Shown piece by piece: positions 17,569 through 25,618 of a stretch of 64,000 nucleotides of DNA (positions are counted from its first letter, which is position 1; each line of letters opens with the position of its first letter). The DNA is from Neorhizobium alkalisoli. GTDB taxonomy: Bacteria; Pseudomonadota; Alphaproteobacteria; Rhizobiales; Rhizobiaceae. The stretch is from contig NZ_VIWP01000014.1 in NCBI RefSeq assembly GCF_007829835.1, forward strand, positions 62,001-126,000. Direction: 5' to 3'. The notes under the pieces were generated by a model. The model did not search any database. It had not been told where the DNA came from and saw only the letters and a list, made by a program, of their open reading frames with translations. The translations under genes were made by a program, and so were the position numbers.

Positions 17569-18371
17569 AACTTCTCCTGCCAGGCGGTGAGCACGCCATC
17601 GATCGCCATGACGATCCGGTCCATGATCAGGCCCAGAATACCGATCGAGATGAGGCTGACGAAAATGGTCGCAAGGTCGTAATAAAGCTGCGCCTGCTGC
17701 ATGCGGAAACCGAGACCGGATTGCGCCGCGATGAGTTCGGCCGCAACGACGGTCGACCAGGACGAACCGAGGCCGATCCGCACGCCAACCATGATATAGG
17801 GCAGAGAGGCCGGCACGATGACACGGCGAAAAATGGTGAAGTCATTGGCGCCGAGCACACGGGCGGCGTTGATCATCGTCCGATCGACGCTGATGACGCC
17901 CTGATAGGTGGCAACGACAGACGAGAGAAACGATGCGAGGAAGATGACGAAGATCTTAGGCATCTCGTCGATACCCATCGTCACGATCGCCAGCGGAATG
18001 ATGGCAAGCGGCGGAATGGTGCGAAAGAACTGCACATAGGGCTCGATGATCGCACGGGCGATCTTGTACCAGCCCATCAGGAAACCGACCGGAATGGCAA
18101 CGAGGATGCCGAGCGCAAAACCGGTGAAGACGCGGCCAAGGCTTGCCAGCGCATCCGACCACAAAAGCCCGTTCTCGGCCTGGATCACCGCCTGTTTGGC
18201 GACAGCAAGCGGCGTTGGCAGCCCGACCACGCCAAAGGATGTCACCAGTCCCCAGAGGAGAATACCGACGACGACAGCGACGATATTGATCGCCAGCATG
18301 CCGAACGGGCGTGAGAGCATCGGCAAGCCCTTCGCACTTTCGGGTGTATTTTCGCTTTCCATGACTGCCAA
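17565..18371 (-). CDS. NitT/TauT-family ABC permease (SsuC/TauC-like)
   Basis: 268 aa inner-membrane protein with about six segments (for example INIVAVVVGILLWGLV). The EAA loop is EMPKIFVIFLASFLSSVVATYQG in the mid-to-C-terminal part. A TTG start at 18371 is preferred because GGAGGA lies 6 bases before it; a GTG two codons earlier abuts the ribosome-binding site, and an ATG (MESENTPE) lies three codons on. Starts 42 bases after the sulfatase gene stop, so all four genes are probably one transcript. Confidence 0.85.
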   Translation of the reverse strand: MAVMESENTPESAKGLPMLSRPFGMLAINIVAVVVGILLWGLVTSFGVVGLPTPLAVAKQAVIQAENGLLWSDALASLGRVFTGFALGILVAIPVGFLMGWYKIARAIIEPYVQFFRTIPPLAIIPLAIVTMGIDEMPKIFVIFLASFLSSVVATYQGVISVDRTMINAARVLGANDFTIFRRVIVPASLPYIMVGVRIGLGSSWSTVVAAELIAAQSGLGFRMQQAQLYYDLATIFVSLISIGILGLIMDRIVMAIDGVLTAWQEKL

Positions 18372-18413
18372 GATCACTCCTCCCCGAGCATTCGGCCAGT
18401 GTATTCGATGGGT

Positions 18414-19850
18414 TCAGCGCATCGACGCCATGACATCCCGCGTCTTGAAATTGGATTCGATCAGCCAGTCGCGCATGACATCGAGAAGTTCGCGCTTGCG
18501 ATCCTCGTGGACGGGATCGCTCCAGAGGTTCTTCACCTCACTCGGATCGTTTTCCAGATCGAAGAGCTGACCGTCATCAGACCCCTTGAAATGTACAAGC
18601 TTCCATTTGTCACTGCGCACGCCGGTCATGAATTCCACACCGCCGGCCATTGCCACATCGCCGATCTGCTCGCAGAAAACATGCGTCCGTGGCGTCCAGT
18701 CCTTGCCCTCCAAGGCTGGGCGAAGGCTCTTTGCCTCGAATGTCTTCGGCGGCGTGATGCCGGCATAATCCAGAATTGTCGGGCCGAGATCGAAGAGCTG
18801 GCACAACCCGTCCACCGTCCGGCCACCTTCGAACCTGCCGGCTGTAGACCAGATCACCGTCGGGACGCGGGTGACGATGTCATACATCGACCATTTCTGG
18901 ATCAGCCCATGTTCGCCAAGGCATTCGCCATGGTCTGACGTGAAGATGACGATCGCATCCTCCAGATAACCGCGCTCCTTCAGCGAGGCGAGCAGCTCGC
19001 CAACCTTCTCGTCGATCAGCGTCACGTTGCCGAGATAATGCGCCCAGAGCCGCTGCATCTGGTCTGCCGTCGGATCGAGGCTCCAGACGACGGAATCGTG
19101 ATCGACCTCGACATCGTGCTGGCGCTTGTCCTTCAACTCCTGATGCAGGCTGTCCAGTTCTTCCCTCGTCGGCTTCGGCAGCGGCAGATCGTTGCGCTTC
19201 AGGTAACGCTCCGTGTAGCGCGCCGGCGGATCGAAGGGCGGGTGCGGACCGGGGAACCCGACCTGCAGGAAAAGCGGTTCGGTTGGCGGATAGGTTTCCA
19301 CCCACCACTTCGCCATATTGCCGACAAAAGCGTCGGAATGCAGCGCCTCCGGCAATTCCCAATCGAAACAGCCGAGCCTGTCGCGATAATCGGCGCGCTC
19401 GCGATAAAATTCGCGCTGCTGCTTGACGAGGCCATTGGCGGCCAGCGCCTTGTCCCATTCGTCAAAGTACCAGCGCCCTTCCATGTAGCGGTCCTTGTTT
19501 TCCACCACGTAGCGTTCATGGAAACCGCTGTCGGAATTATAGGGAATGGTGTGCATCTTGCCGACATTGACGCAGCGATAACCGGCGTCACGCAGGCTCT
19601 CGACCCAGGTATGCTGCCATTTCTGGCCATTGGCGAGCACGCCGGTCGTATGCGGATAATAGCCGGTGAACAGGCTGGCGCGCGACGGCACGCAGCTTGG
19701 CGCGGTGATATGGCAATTGGTGAGCGCCACGCCCTTTTCGATCATCGCATCGATATTCGGTGTATGGGCATAAGGATAACCGAGCGCCGCGATGGAATCG
19801 TAGCGCTGCTGGTCAGTCATGATCAAAATGATGTTCGGCCTGTCAGCCAT
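18414..19850 (-). CDS. Type I sulfatase (formylglycine-dependent), cytoplasmic
   Basis: 478 aa alkaline-phosphatase-superfamily hydrolase. The N-terminus RPNIILIMTDQQRYD supplies metal-binding Asp residues; the CxPxR maturation motif is CVPSR with Cys53 converted to formylglycine; a later TSDHGECLGEHG provides the second metal site. GGGAGGAG precedes the chosen ATG. No signal peptide, so the ester is cleaved inside the cell after import by the adjacent ABC system. Phosphonate monoester hydrolases are close relatives with the same CxPSR, so a phosphodiester/phosphonate substrate is not excluded. Divergent from the LacI gene. Confidence 0.88.
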   Translation of the reverse strand: MADRPNIILIMTDQQRYDSIAALGYPYAHTPNIDAMIEKGVALTNCHITAPSCVPSRASLFTGYYPHTTGVLANGQKWQHTWVESLRDAGYRCVNVGKMHTIPYNSDSGFHERYVVENKDRYMEGRWYFDEWDKALAANGLVKQQREFYRERADYRDRLGCFDWELPEALHSDAFVGNMAKWWVETYPPTEPLFLQVGFPGPHPPFDPPARYTERYLKRNDLPLPKPTREELDSLHQELKDKRQHDVEVDHDSVVWSLDPTADQMQRLWAHYLGNVTLIDEKVGELLASLKERGYLEDAIVIFTSDHGECLGEHGLIQKWSMYDIVTRVPTVIWSTAGRFEGGRTVDGLCQLFDLGPTILDYAGITPPKTFEAKSLRPALEGKDWTPRTHVFCEQIGDVAMAGGVEFMTGVRSDKWKLVHFKGSDDGQLFDLENDPSEVKNLWSDPVHEDRKRELLDVMRDWLIESNFKTRDVMASMR

Positions 19851-19965
19851 AAATCCTGCTCCTCCCGGCACGCCGAAACGTGCGTGCGACGGTCACTCGA
19901 CCATGCAAAAGGACCCTCTCTCCCGCCTTTTGCTTGCCTCTCCTCACAATTGATGGCACAAAGTT

Positions 19966-19982
19966 ATCGTTAACGCAACGAT
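19966..19982. promoter_or_regulatory. Candidate LacI-family operator
   Basis: ATCGTT-AACGC-AACGAT, perfect 6-bp arms in the 173-base gap between the divergent sulfatase and LacI-family genes. The half-site size and central CG content fit LacI/GalR operators. Control of both genes by the LacI protein is inferred from position. Confidence 0.5.
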
Positions 19983-20023
19983 CACTTTTCTCGTTCTCAG
20001 AACATGGCCTGCAGGTAAGACCT

Positions 20024-21091
20024 ATGACGATCGACATGGATGGCAAGCACATTGACGAAACGAAGGAGCTGGATGGAAAAGATGTCCGCAGCGTTCCGAC
20101 ACTTGCTTCCATCGCCGAAAAAGTCGGCGTTTCCGTCAATACGGTGTCGCGCGCCTTGCGGGCGCCGAACACGGTGCGCGCCGAACTGCGCAAGCGCATC
20201 AATGTGGCGATGGACGAACTGAACTACGTGCCGAACCGGCTGGCGGGTGGCCTTTCTGGCATGCGCACGGACATTGTCGGCGTCGTCGTCACCTCGCTCT
20301 ATTATTCAGAATTCGCCAGCATTATCGACACGCTGCAATCTGCCCTGCTCGAACGCGACCTGCAGGTCATGCTCGCCAACACTCGCTATAATCCCGATCA
20401 GGAGATCAAGCTGGTCCGCTCGATCCTCAGCTGGCGCCCGGCGGCCGTGGCGATCATCGGCATCGATCATCCGCCCAAAGTGGTTGAGCTGTTGAAAGCT
20501 TCCGGCATCCCGATCATCGAAATGTGGGATACCGGCGGCAACGTGATCGATACCGCAATCGGCTTCGACCATCAGGCCGTCGGCGCCGCCCAGGCGCGCC
20601 ACCTGATCGACCAGGGCTACAAAAAGCTCGCCTTCGTCGGCAGCCTGCGGGAAAACGACCGACGCGCGCAAAAACGCCTTCTCGGCCTCGAGGCAGAGGC
20701 TGCCAGGGCCGGCATCGCGGCGATTGCCAAGCGCACCGAACCGCAGGGCGGAAGTCCCGATCTCGGTGAAAGGCTTGCCGGGGAACTGCTCGAAACCCAT
20801 AGCGAGATCGGCGCCATCGTCTGCAACAGCGACGTCGTCGCTTTCGGCGTTCTGCGCGCCCTGAAAAAGCGCGGCAAGCGCGTGCCCGAGGATATCGGCG
20901 TGATCGCCTTCGGCGACAACGAGGCCGCCGCCTGTGTCACCCCCTCGCTCACCACCATCCGCCCCGACCGTGAAAAGATCGGCCGGCTGACCGCCGACGC
21001 CATTGTCGCCCGCATCAATGGCGGTGAACCGCAGACGACGGTGGTGGATTGGCAGCTGATGTTTCGCGACAGCACGCGGCGGAAGGATTAG
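20024..21091 (+). CDS. LacI/GalR-family transcriptional regulator
   Basis: 355 aa. Helix-turn-helix at residues 27-47 (TLASIAEKVGVSVNTVSRAL) with hinge DELNYVPNRLAGGL, then a periplasmic-binding-like effector domain. The ATG at 20024 follows AGGTAAGA; an earlier in-frame start would add 48 residues not found in the family. It lies between two sulfatase genes, divergent from one and tail-to-tail with the other (12-base gap), and so probably represses the sulfate-ester genes until a sugar-like ligand appears. That ligand class hints that the sulfate ester may be a carbohydrate sulfate. Confidence 0.88.
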   Translation: MTIDMDGKHIDETKELDGKDVRSVPTLASIAEKVGVSVNTVSRALRAPNTVRAELRKRINVAMDELNYVPNRLAGGLSGMRTDIVGVVVTSLYYSEFASIIDTLQSALLERDLQVMLANTRYNPDQEIKLVRSILSWRPAAVAIIGIDHPPKVVELLKASGIPIIEMWDTGGNVIDTAIGFDHQAVGAAQARHLIDQGYKKLAFVGSLRENDRRAQKRLLGLEAEAARAGIAAIAKRTEPQGGSPDLGERLAGELLETHSEIGAIVCNSDVVAFGVLRALKKRGKRVPEDIGVIAFGDNEAAACVTPSLTTIRPDREKIGRLTADAIVARINGGEPQTTVVDWQLMFRDSTRRKD

Positions 21092-21103
21092 TGCCCCTGC
21101 CGC

Positions 21104-22600
21104 TTAAGCCCCGCCCTGCCGCGACCTGCTTTCCGGCGTCCGGCTGGAATTGGCGCCGAGCCTGACGCTTGCCAGCGTCCAGCCCTGCGTTTTCAGCGAG
21201 CTTTCGATTCGCCATGCCAGGATCGCGTTGATCAGTTCCTGTTTCACCGCCTGATGCGCCGGATCAGACCAGAGATTGTTCACCTCCGTCGGATCGGCCT
21301 GCATATCGAACAGCTGCCCTTCGTTGCTGTCAACGAAATGCACGAGCTTGTAGCGGGCGCTGCGGATCATCGTCATGAATTTCGTGCCGCTGAAAATCCG
21401 GTCGCCCGCATGTTCGGAAAAGACGTAATTTCGCGGCTCGCATTCCTCTCCGCGCAGATAGGGCATCAGCGACTGCGCTTCCATCCAGTCCGGAACTGGC
21501 ACACTCGCCATCTCCAGAATGGTCGGCGCGAAATCGAACAGCGACACGAGGTCGTCCACAACCCTGCCTTCCGCCACTTTGCCTGGCGCCCAGACGATCG
21601 CCGGCACACGCACACTGTGCTCGTACATCGACCATTTCTGGCTATGGCCGTGATCGTTCAGGCTGTCGCCATGGTCGGAGGTAAAAATGATGATCGTATC
21701 GTCGAGCACGCCGCGTCGCTCGACCGCCTCGATAAGCTTGCCCATCTGGGTGTCGATCATGGAAACATTGGCGAAATAATGCTGTCGCTGACGGCGCGTC
21801 TGGTCACTTGTCGGATCGGGCAGATGCACGACCGCATCGTGATCGACAGAGAGATGCTGATCGCGCAGCACTTTCAGGGCTGCCGGCTGGGCGGCGATAT
21901 CCTCGGCGCTGAGGATCGGTTCCGGCAGGTCGGCGTCGGCATACATGTCCAGATAATCCTGGGTCGGATCATAGGGCGGGTGCGGGCCGGGAATGCCGAT
22001 CTGCAGGAAGAAGGGTTCATTGCCGGTATAGGCATCAAGCCACATCTGCGCGAGCGCCGAGACGAAATTGTCGGAATGCAGATCTTCCGGCAGGTTCCAG
22101 ACGAAGGCGCCGAGCGAAGAGCGGTAATCTTCCCGCCGGCGATAAGTGACCCGACTCGGCTTTTCGAAACCGCGTGTCCAGATCGCCTTGTCCCACTGGT
22201 CGAGAAAGAAAGGCAGGCGCGCCGTGGCGCGATCCTTGTTCTCCACCACATGCCGCTCGTGAAACCCGAAGGAATCCTCGAAGGGCGATGTGTGCATCTT
22301 GCCGACATTGACACAGCGATATCCGGCATCGGCCATCAGCTGCACCCAGCTGAAAGCCCAGGGTTCGTCATTGCGGAAAACACCGTTCGTATGCGGATAG
22401 ACACCGGTAAACAGGCTGGCCCGCGAGGGTGCGCAGGAGGGTGACGTGACATAGGTTTGGCGGAAATAGGTGCCTTCCTTCACCATCCGGTCGAGATTGG
22501 GCGTCTTCATATAGGGAAAACCGCCGGCTGCGATCGTGTCGAACCGCTGCTGATCCGTGATGACGAAGATGATGTTCGGCTTTTTCGTCTGCTCTGACAC
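21104..22600 (-). CDS. Type I sulfatase (formylglycine-dependent), second copy
   Basis: 498 aa from the GTG at 22600, which has GGAGGA at good spacing; the ATG four codons earlier overlaps that site. KPNIIFVITDQQRFD gives the N-terminal metal site, CAPSR (Cys56) the formylglycine motif, and FTSDHGDSLNDHG the second metal loop. A paralogue of the sulfatase at 18414-19850 with similar architecture but clearly divergent sequence, so a different ester is likely. No signal peptide. Divergent from the SDR gene across about 170 bases. Confidence 0.88.
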   Translation of the reverse strand: MSEQTKKPNIIFVITDQQRFDTIAAGGFPYMKTPNLDRMVKEGTYFRQTYVTSPSCAPSRASLFTGVYPHTNGVFRNDEPWAFSWVQLMADAGYRCVNVGKMHTSPFEDSFGFHERHVVENKDRATARLPFFLDQWDKAIWTRGFEKPSRVTYRRREDYRSSLGAFVWNLPEDLHSDNFVSALAQMWLDAYTGNEPFFLQIGIPGPHPPYDPTQDYLDMYADADLPEPILSAEDIAAQPAALKVLRDQHLSVDHDAVVHLPDPTSDQTRRQRQHYFANVSMIDTQMGKLIEAVERRGVLDDTIIIFTSDHGDSLNDHGHSQKWSMYEHSVRVPAIVWAPGKVAEGRVVDDLVSLFDFAPTILEMASVPVPDWMEAQSLMPYLRGEECEPRNYVFSEHAGDRIFSGTKFMTMIRSARYKLVHFVDSNEGQLFDMQADPTEVNNLWSDPAHQAVKQELINAILAWRIESSLKTQGWTLASVRLGANSSRTPESRSRQGGA

Positions 22601-22769
22601 GTATTCCTCCATTTGATGCCTGCATGCTATCTGCCTGCCGCGGCGGCCTCCCCGACCGCTCCGGCCCTAACACTCTGTGCTATGCCCGACCGCAGAAAAT
22701 CTGTAGCACGAAAAGGAAAGCCTGCACCCCACACGATGCCGGCTTTGCCTGCGGACAAGGGGAGAACCG

Positions 22770-23441
22770 ATGGCGACCATCCTGATCACCGGCTGCGACC
22801 GCGGCCTCGGCGAGGAATTCGCGCTTCAATATGCAGCCGACGGAAACCGGGTGATCGCCACCTGTCTCGACCCCGATGCGTTCAAGGCACGCCATGCTGG
22901 CCAAACCGATATCGAGGCGGTCAAGCTCGACGTTACCGATGAAAGCGCCGTCGCGAAACTTGCAGCCCGGCTGGACGGCGTCGCAATCGACATCCTCATC
23001 AACAATGCCGGCATTCCGGGTCCGCACCCGCCTCTTGGCGAAACGGACCTGACGCTCTGGCGGCAAATGCTGGAGGTCAACCTGATCGCCCCCTTCATCA
23101 TCTCGAAGGCCTTTGCCGCGCATGTGGAAAAGAGCGAGCAGAAGGTGATCGCTTTCATCACCAGCCGCATGGGCTCGATTTCCCTCAACAATACCGGCCG
23201 ATCCTATGGCTATCGCTCTACCAAGGCCGGCCTCAATATGGTGATGAAAAGCCTCGCCATCGATCTCGGACCGCAACAGATCTGCGTGCTCGGCATCCAT
23301 CCCGGCAATGTCGCGGCGACCGGCGGCCGTGGCCTAACTTTCTCCGAGAGCGTGATGCGCATGCGCGAGGTGATCGACCATTCCGGCCCGCACCAGACGG
23401 GCACGTTCTACAACTACAATGGCCAGATCCTGCCCTGGTAG
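22770..23441 (+). CDS. Short-chain dehydrogenase/reductase (C-factor-like SDR)
   Basis: 223 aa. LITGCDRGLGEEFA is the cofactor motif, NNAG lies in DILINNAGIPGP, Ser precedes RMGSIS, and the YGYRSTKAGLN motif supplies Tyr and Lys. The short form resembles CsgA/C-factor-like SDRs. CAAGGGGAG lies upstream of the ATG. Divergent from the second sulfatase and convergent with the FGE gene 10 bases away. A role in oxidising the alcohol freed by the sulfatases is plausible but unproven. Confidence 0.82.
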   Translation: MATILITGCDRGLGEEFALQYAADGNRVIATCLDPDAFKARHAGQTDIEAVKLDVTDESAVAKLAARLDGVAIDILINNAGIPGPHPPLGETDLTLWRQMLEVNLIAPFIISKAFAAHVEKSEQKVIAFITSRMGSISLNNTGRSYGYRSTKAGLNMVMKSLAIDLGPQQICVLGIHPGNVAATGGRGLTFSESVMRMREVIDHSGPHQTGTFYNYNGQILPW

Positions 23442-23451
23442 GATTCGTCGC

Positions 23452-24390
23452 TCAGGACGGCAGGCGATCATAGGCAACGCGAAAACCGGTATTGCTGCCG
23501 GCGCTGTCGGCGGAAAGGCCCATACGGGCGGCGATCCGATACCGGTAGCAATAGCTCTTGTGGCAGAGAAACGAGCCGCCCTTCAAAACCTTGTCGGCCG
23601 ATTTCTTCGCCTGCTCATTGCGCAGCTTTGCCGCTTTGGAAAGCGAGCGCACCTTGAAGGCATCGCCGCTCCATTCCCAGACATTACCGGCGAGATTATA
23701 GAAACCGGTCTCGGTCGGCTGAAAACTGCGCGCCGGCGCCGTGCCGAAATAACCATCCGCCAGCGTGTTATGGCGCGGAAACTCGCCCTGCCAGATATTG
23801 CAGAAGATGTTTTCGTCTGTCGGTTCGTCATCGCCCCACGGAAAGCGGCGGCACCGGTTGCCGCCCCGCGCCGCATGTTCCCATTCCGCCTCCGTCGGCA
23901 GCCGCCCGCCGACCCAGGCGGCAAAAGCCGTGGCGTCGTTCCATGACACCTGCGTTACAGGATGGTCCAGTCGCTCCTCAATCGAGCTGCCCGGCCCTTC
24001 CGGATGTTTCCAGCTCGCGCCGTCGATCCGGGTCCACCAGGGCGTGTTGACGACACCACCGGTCACCATGCCCTGATCTTTCAAGAGAGGCGCAAACACC
24101 GCGGACATGCCGAACCGTTCCGACTCCGTCACATGCCCCGTAGCGTCAACAAATTCGGCGAAGCGGCGAACCGTCACCGTCTCGACCTCAAGATGAAAAT
24201 CCTGCAGCAGGACCTTCCGCGCTGGCCCTTCGCCATCACCGGAAATCACCGGATCGTCGGTACCGACAAAACTCTCGCCGCCCTTGACCGCAATCGTCTC
24301 AGCCGCCTGACCCTGGATCTTGGAACCTGCAGTTTCAGCCGCTGCCTGCCCCTGCCCGGTTCGCGCCATCCCCGAACAACACCCCTCCAT
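23452..24390 (-). CDS. Formylglycine-generating enzyme (SUMF1/FGE family)
   Basis: 312 aa from the ATG at 24390, selected for a GGGAG at 6-base spacing; an ATG five codons earlier (24405) is the main alternative. The FGE-sulfatase domain spans most of the protein, with GGRLPTEAEWEHAARGG, NVWEWSGDAF and GFRVAYDR signatures. The copper-binding catalytic pair is present as CHKSYC (about Cys276/Cys281). It oxidises the cysteine of CxPxR in the two sulfatases encoded just upstream, using O2. The N-terminal EGCCSG is a short Cys pair outside the domain. Its presence in the locus argues strongly that both sulfatases are active. Confidence 0.92.
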   Translation of the reverse strand: MEGCCSGMARTGQGQAAAETAGSKIQGQAAETIAVKGGESFVGTDDPVISGDGEGPARKVLLQDFHLEVETVTVRRFAEFVDATGHVTESERFGMSAVFAPLLKDQGMVTGGVVNTPWWTRIDGASWKHPEGPGSSIEERLDHPVTQVSWNDATAFAAWVGGRLPTEAEWEHAARGGNRCRRFPWGDDEPTDENIFCNIWQGEFPRHNTLADGYFGTAPARSFQPTETGFYNLAGNVWEWSGDAFKVRSLSKAAKLRNEQAKKSADKVLKGGSFLCHKSYCYRYRIAARMGLSADSAGSNTGFRVAYDRLPS

Positions 24391-24518
24391 GCCCATCTCC
24401 CGCATGCACTCCAACCACAAGCCTATATCAGCCGTTGAGGCGTGCGATACAACAGCTGATCGAATGATCACCGGTGGGACCAGCGATAATCCCGATCTCG
24501 GCAAAAGACGAAAGCCAG

Positions 24519-25490
24519 CTAGCCGCGGTACTGGCTTGGCAAAACGCCTTTTTCCTCGCGAAAAGCCTTGCTGAAATGGCTGAGATTTTCGAAGCCCACC
24601 GTGTAGGCGGCATCCGTCACGCTGGAACCGGATGCCAGGAGCGTCGCTGCCGCATTGATCCGGGTTGAGCGAAGGTAACCGTGCACCGTATTGCCGATCG
24701 CCATCCGAAACCCTTCCTTCAGCCGGCGCTCGTTCAATCCGACCTCACGGGACAGGCGGGGAATGGTCCAGTCGGAACTATATTGATTTTCTATCAATGC
24801 AATGGCCCGGTTGAGTCGCCGCAACTCCTCTTCGTTGAGGGGCTTCAAAGGTTTGCCGTCCGCCTGCTTGATCACCGCGTCCAGCCCGATCCCCAAGGCT
24901 TCAATTGCCTTGCTGTAGAGATAGGCCCGCCGCGCCATTCCCTCGGCGAAACTGCATTGCAGCAGGCTGCGGGCGACAGCGATGAGTTCCGGTGGCGCCT
25001 TGAACCCGATCAGAAAAACGTCCTGATCCGGCAGGCTGTGTTCGGTGATCACGGCCCCGCCAAGTCGCGAAAGCGATATGCCTCCCAGCTTTTCAAGCAG
25101 GGGCCGCTCCACACGAATATCGATCACGCAAAGCCTTTGGCCGGCACGAATGTGATTTTCACCACGCGTGACACGGTCGCAGGCAAAGAAGACCGCAGTT
25201 GCCGGCTGCACCGGAAAAGGTTTTGCGCCATCCACCGATAGCGTGCCGGAGCCATCGATGAATATCGACAGAGAGAAGGTGGCCGGTCCCTCCGGATGAA
25301 ACACCTGATCCTCAAGAGGCATGGTGTCGATCATGTAGATTGAAACATCATCTCCCGGCTGTTCGACCCGGGTCGCATCGCGCCAGCCGAGCTGGTCGAT
25401 CTCCGAATCGACCGTCTCCCGCCATGTCTGTCCGGGCTGCGGCATGCCGCCACCACGCTCTTCATGCTGGGAGGTCTCGGGCAGGTTCAT
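24519..25490 (-). CDS. AraC-family transcriptional regulator
   Basis: 323 aa. The C-terminal AraC DNA-binding domain starts near residue 225 (IENQYSSDWTIPRLSREVGLNERRLKEGF, then second HTH VTDAAYTVGFENLSHFSKAFREEKG). The N-terminal 200 residues are a ligand-sensing region without a clear family. PchR-type AraC activators of siderophore uptake have this layout. The ATG at 25490 was chosen over an adjacent TTG. Divergent from the TonB receptor gene over 128 bases, so it probably activates the receptor operon when the siderophore is present. Confidence 0.85.
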   Translation of the reverse strand: MNLPETSQHEERGGGMPQPGQTWRETVDSEIDQLGWRDATRVEQPGDDVSIYMIDTMPLEDQVFHPEGPATFSLSIFIDGSGTLSVDGAKPFPVQPATAVFFACDRVTRGENHIRAGQRLCVIDIRVERPLLEKLGGISLSRLGGAVITEHSLPDQDVFLIGFKAPPELIAVARSLLQCSFAEGMARRAYLYSKAIEALGIGLDAVIKQADGKPLKPLNEEELRRLNRAIALIENQYSSDWTIPRLSREVGLNERRLKEGFRMAIGNTVHGYLRSTRINAAATLLASGSSVTDAAYTVGFENLSHFSKAFREEKGVLPSQYRG

Positions 25491-25618
25491 CAATTCGGTC
25501 TCTCGCGCATGATTTTAGTCCGGTTTCCGTCAATCCCGGTCCGAAAAACGTTAGCCCGCTCGATAATAAACTGGAATAGAAAGCTCAAGTTTTATTTCAG
25601 CAATGTGAGAGGATCGAT

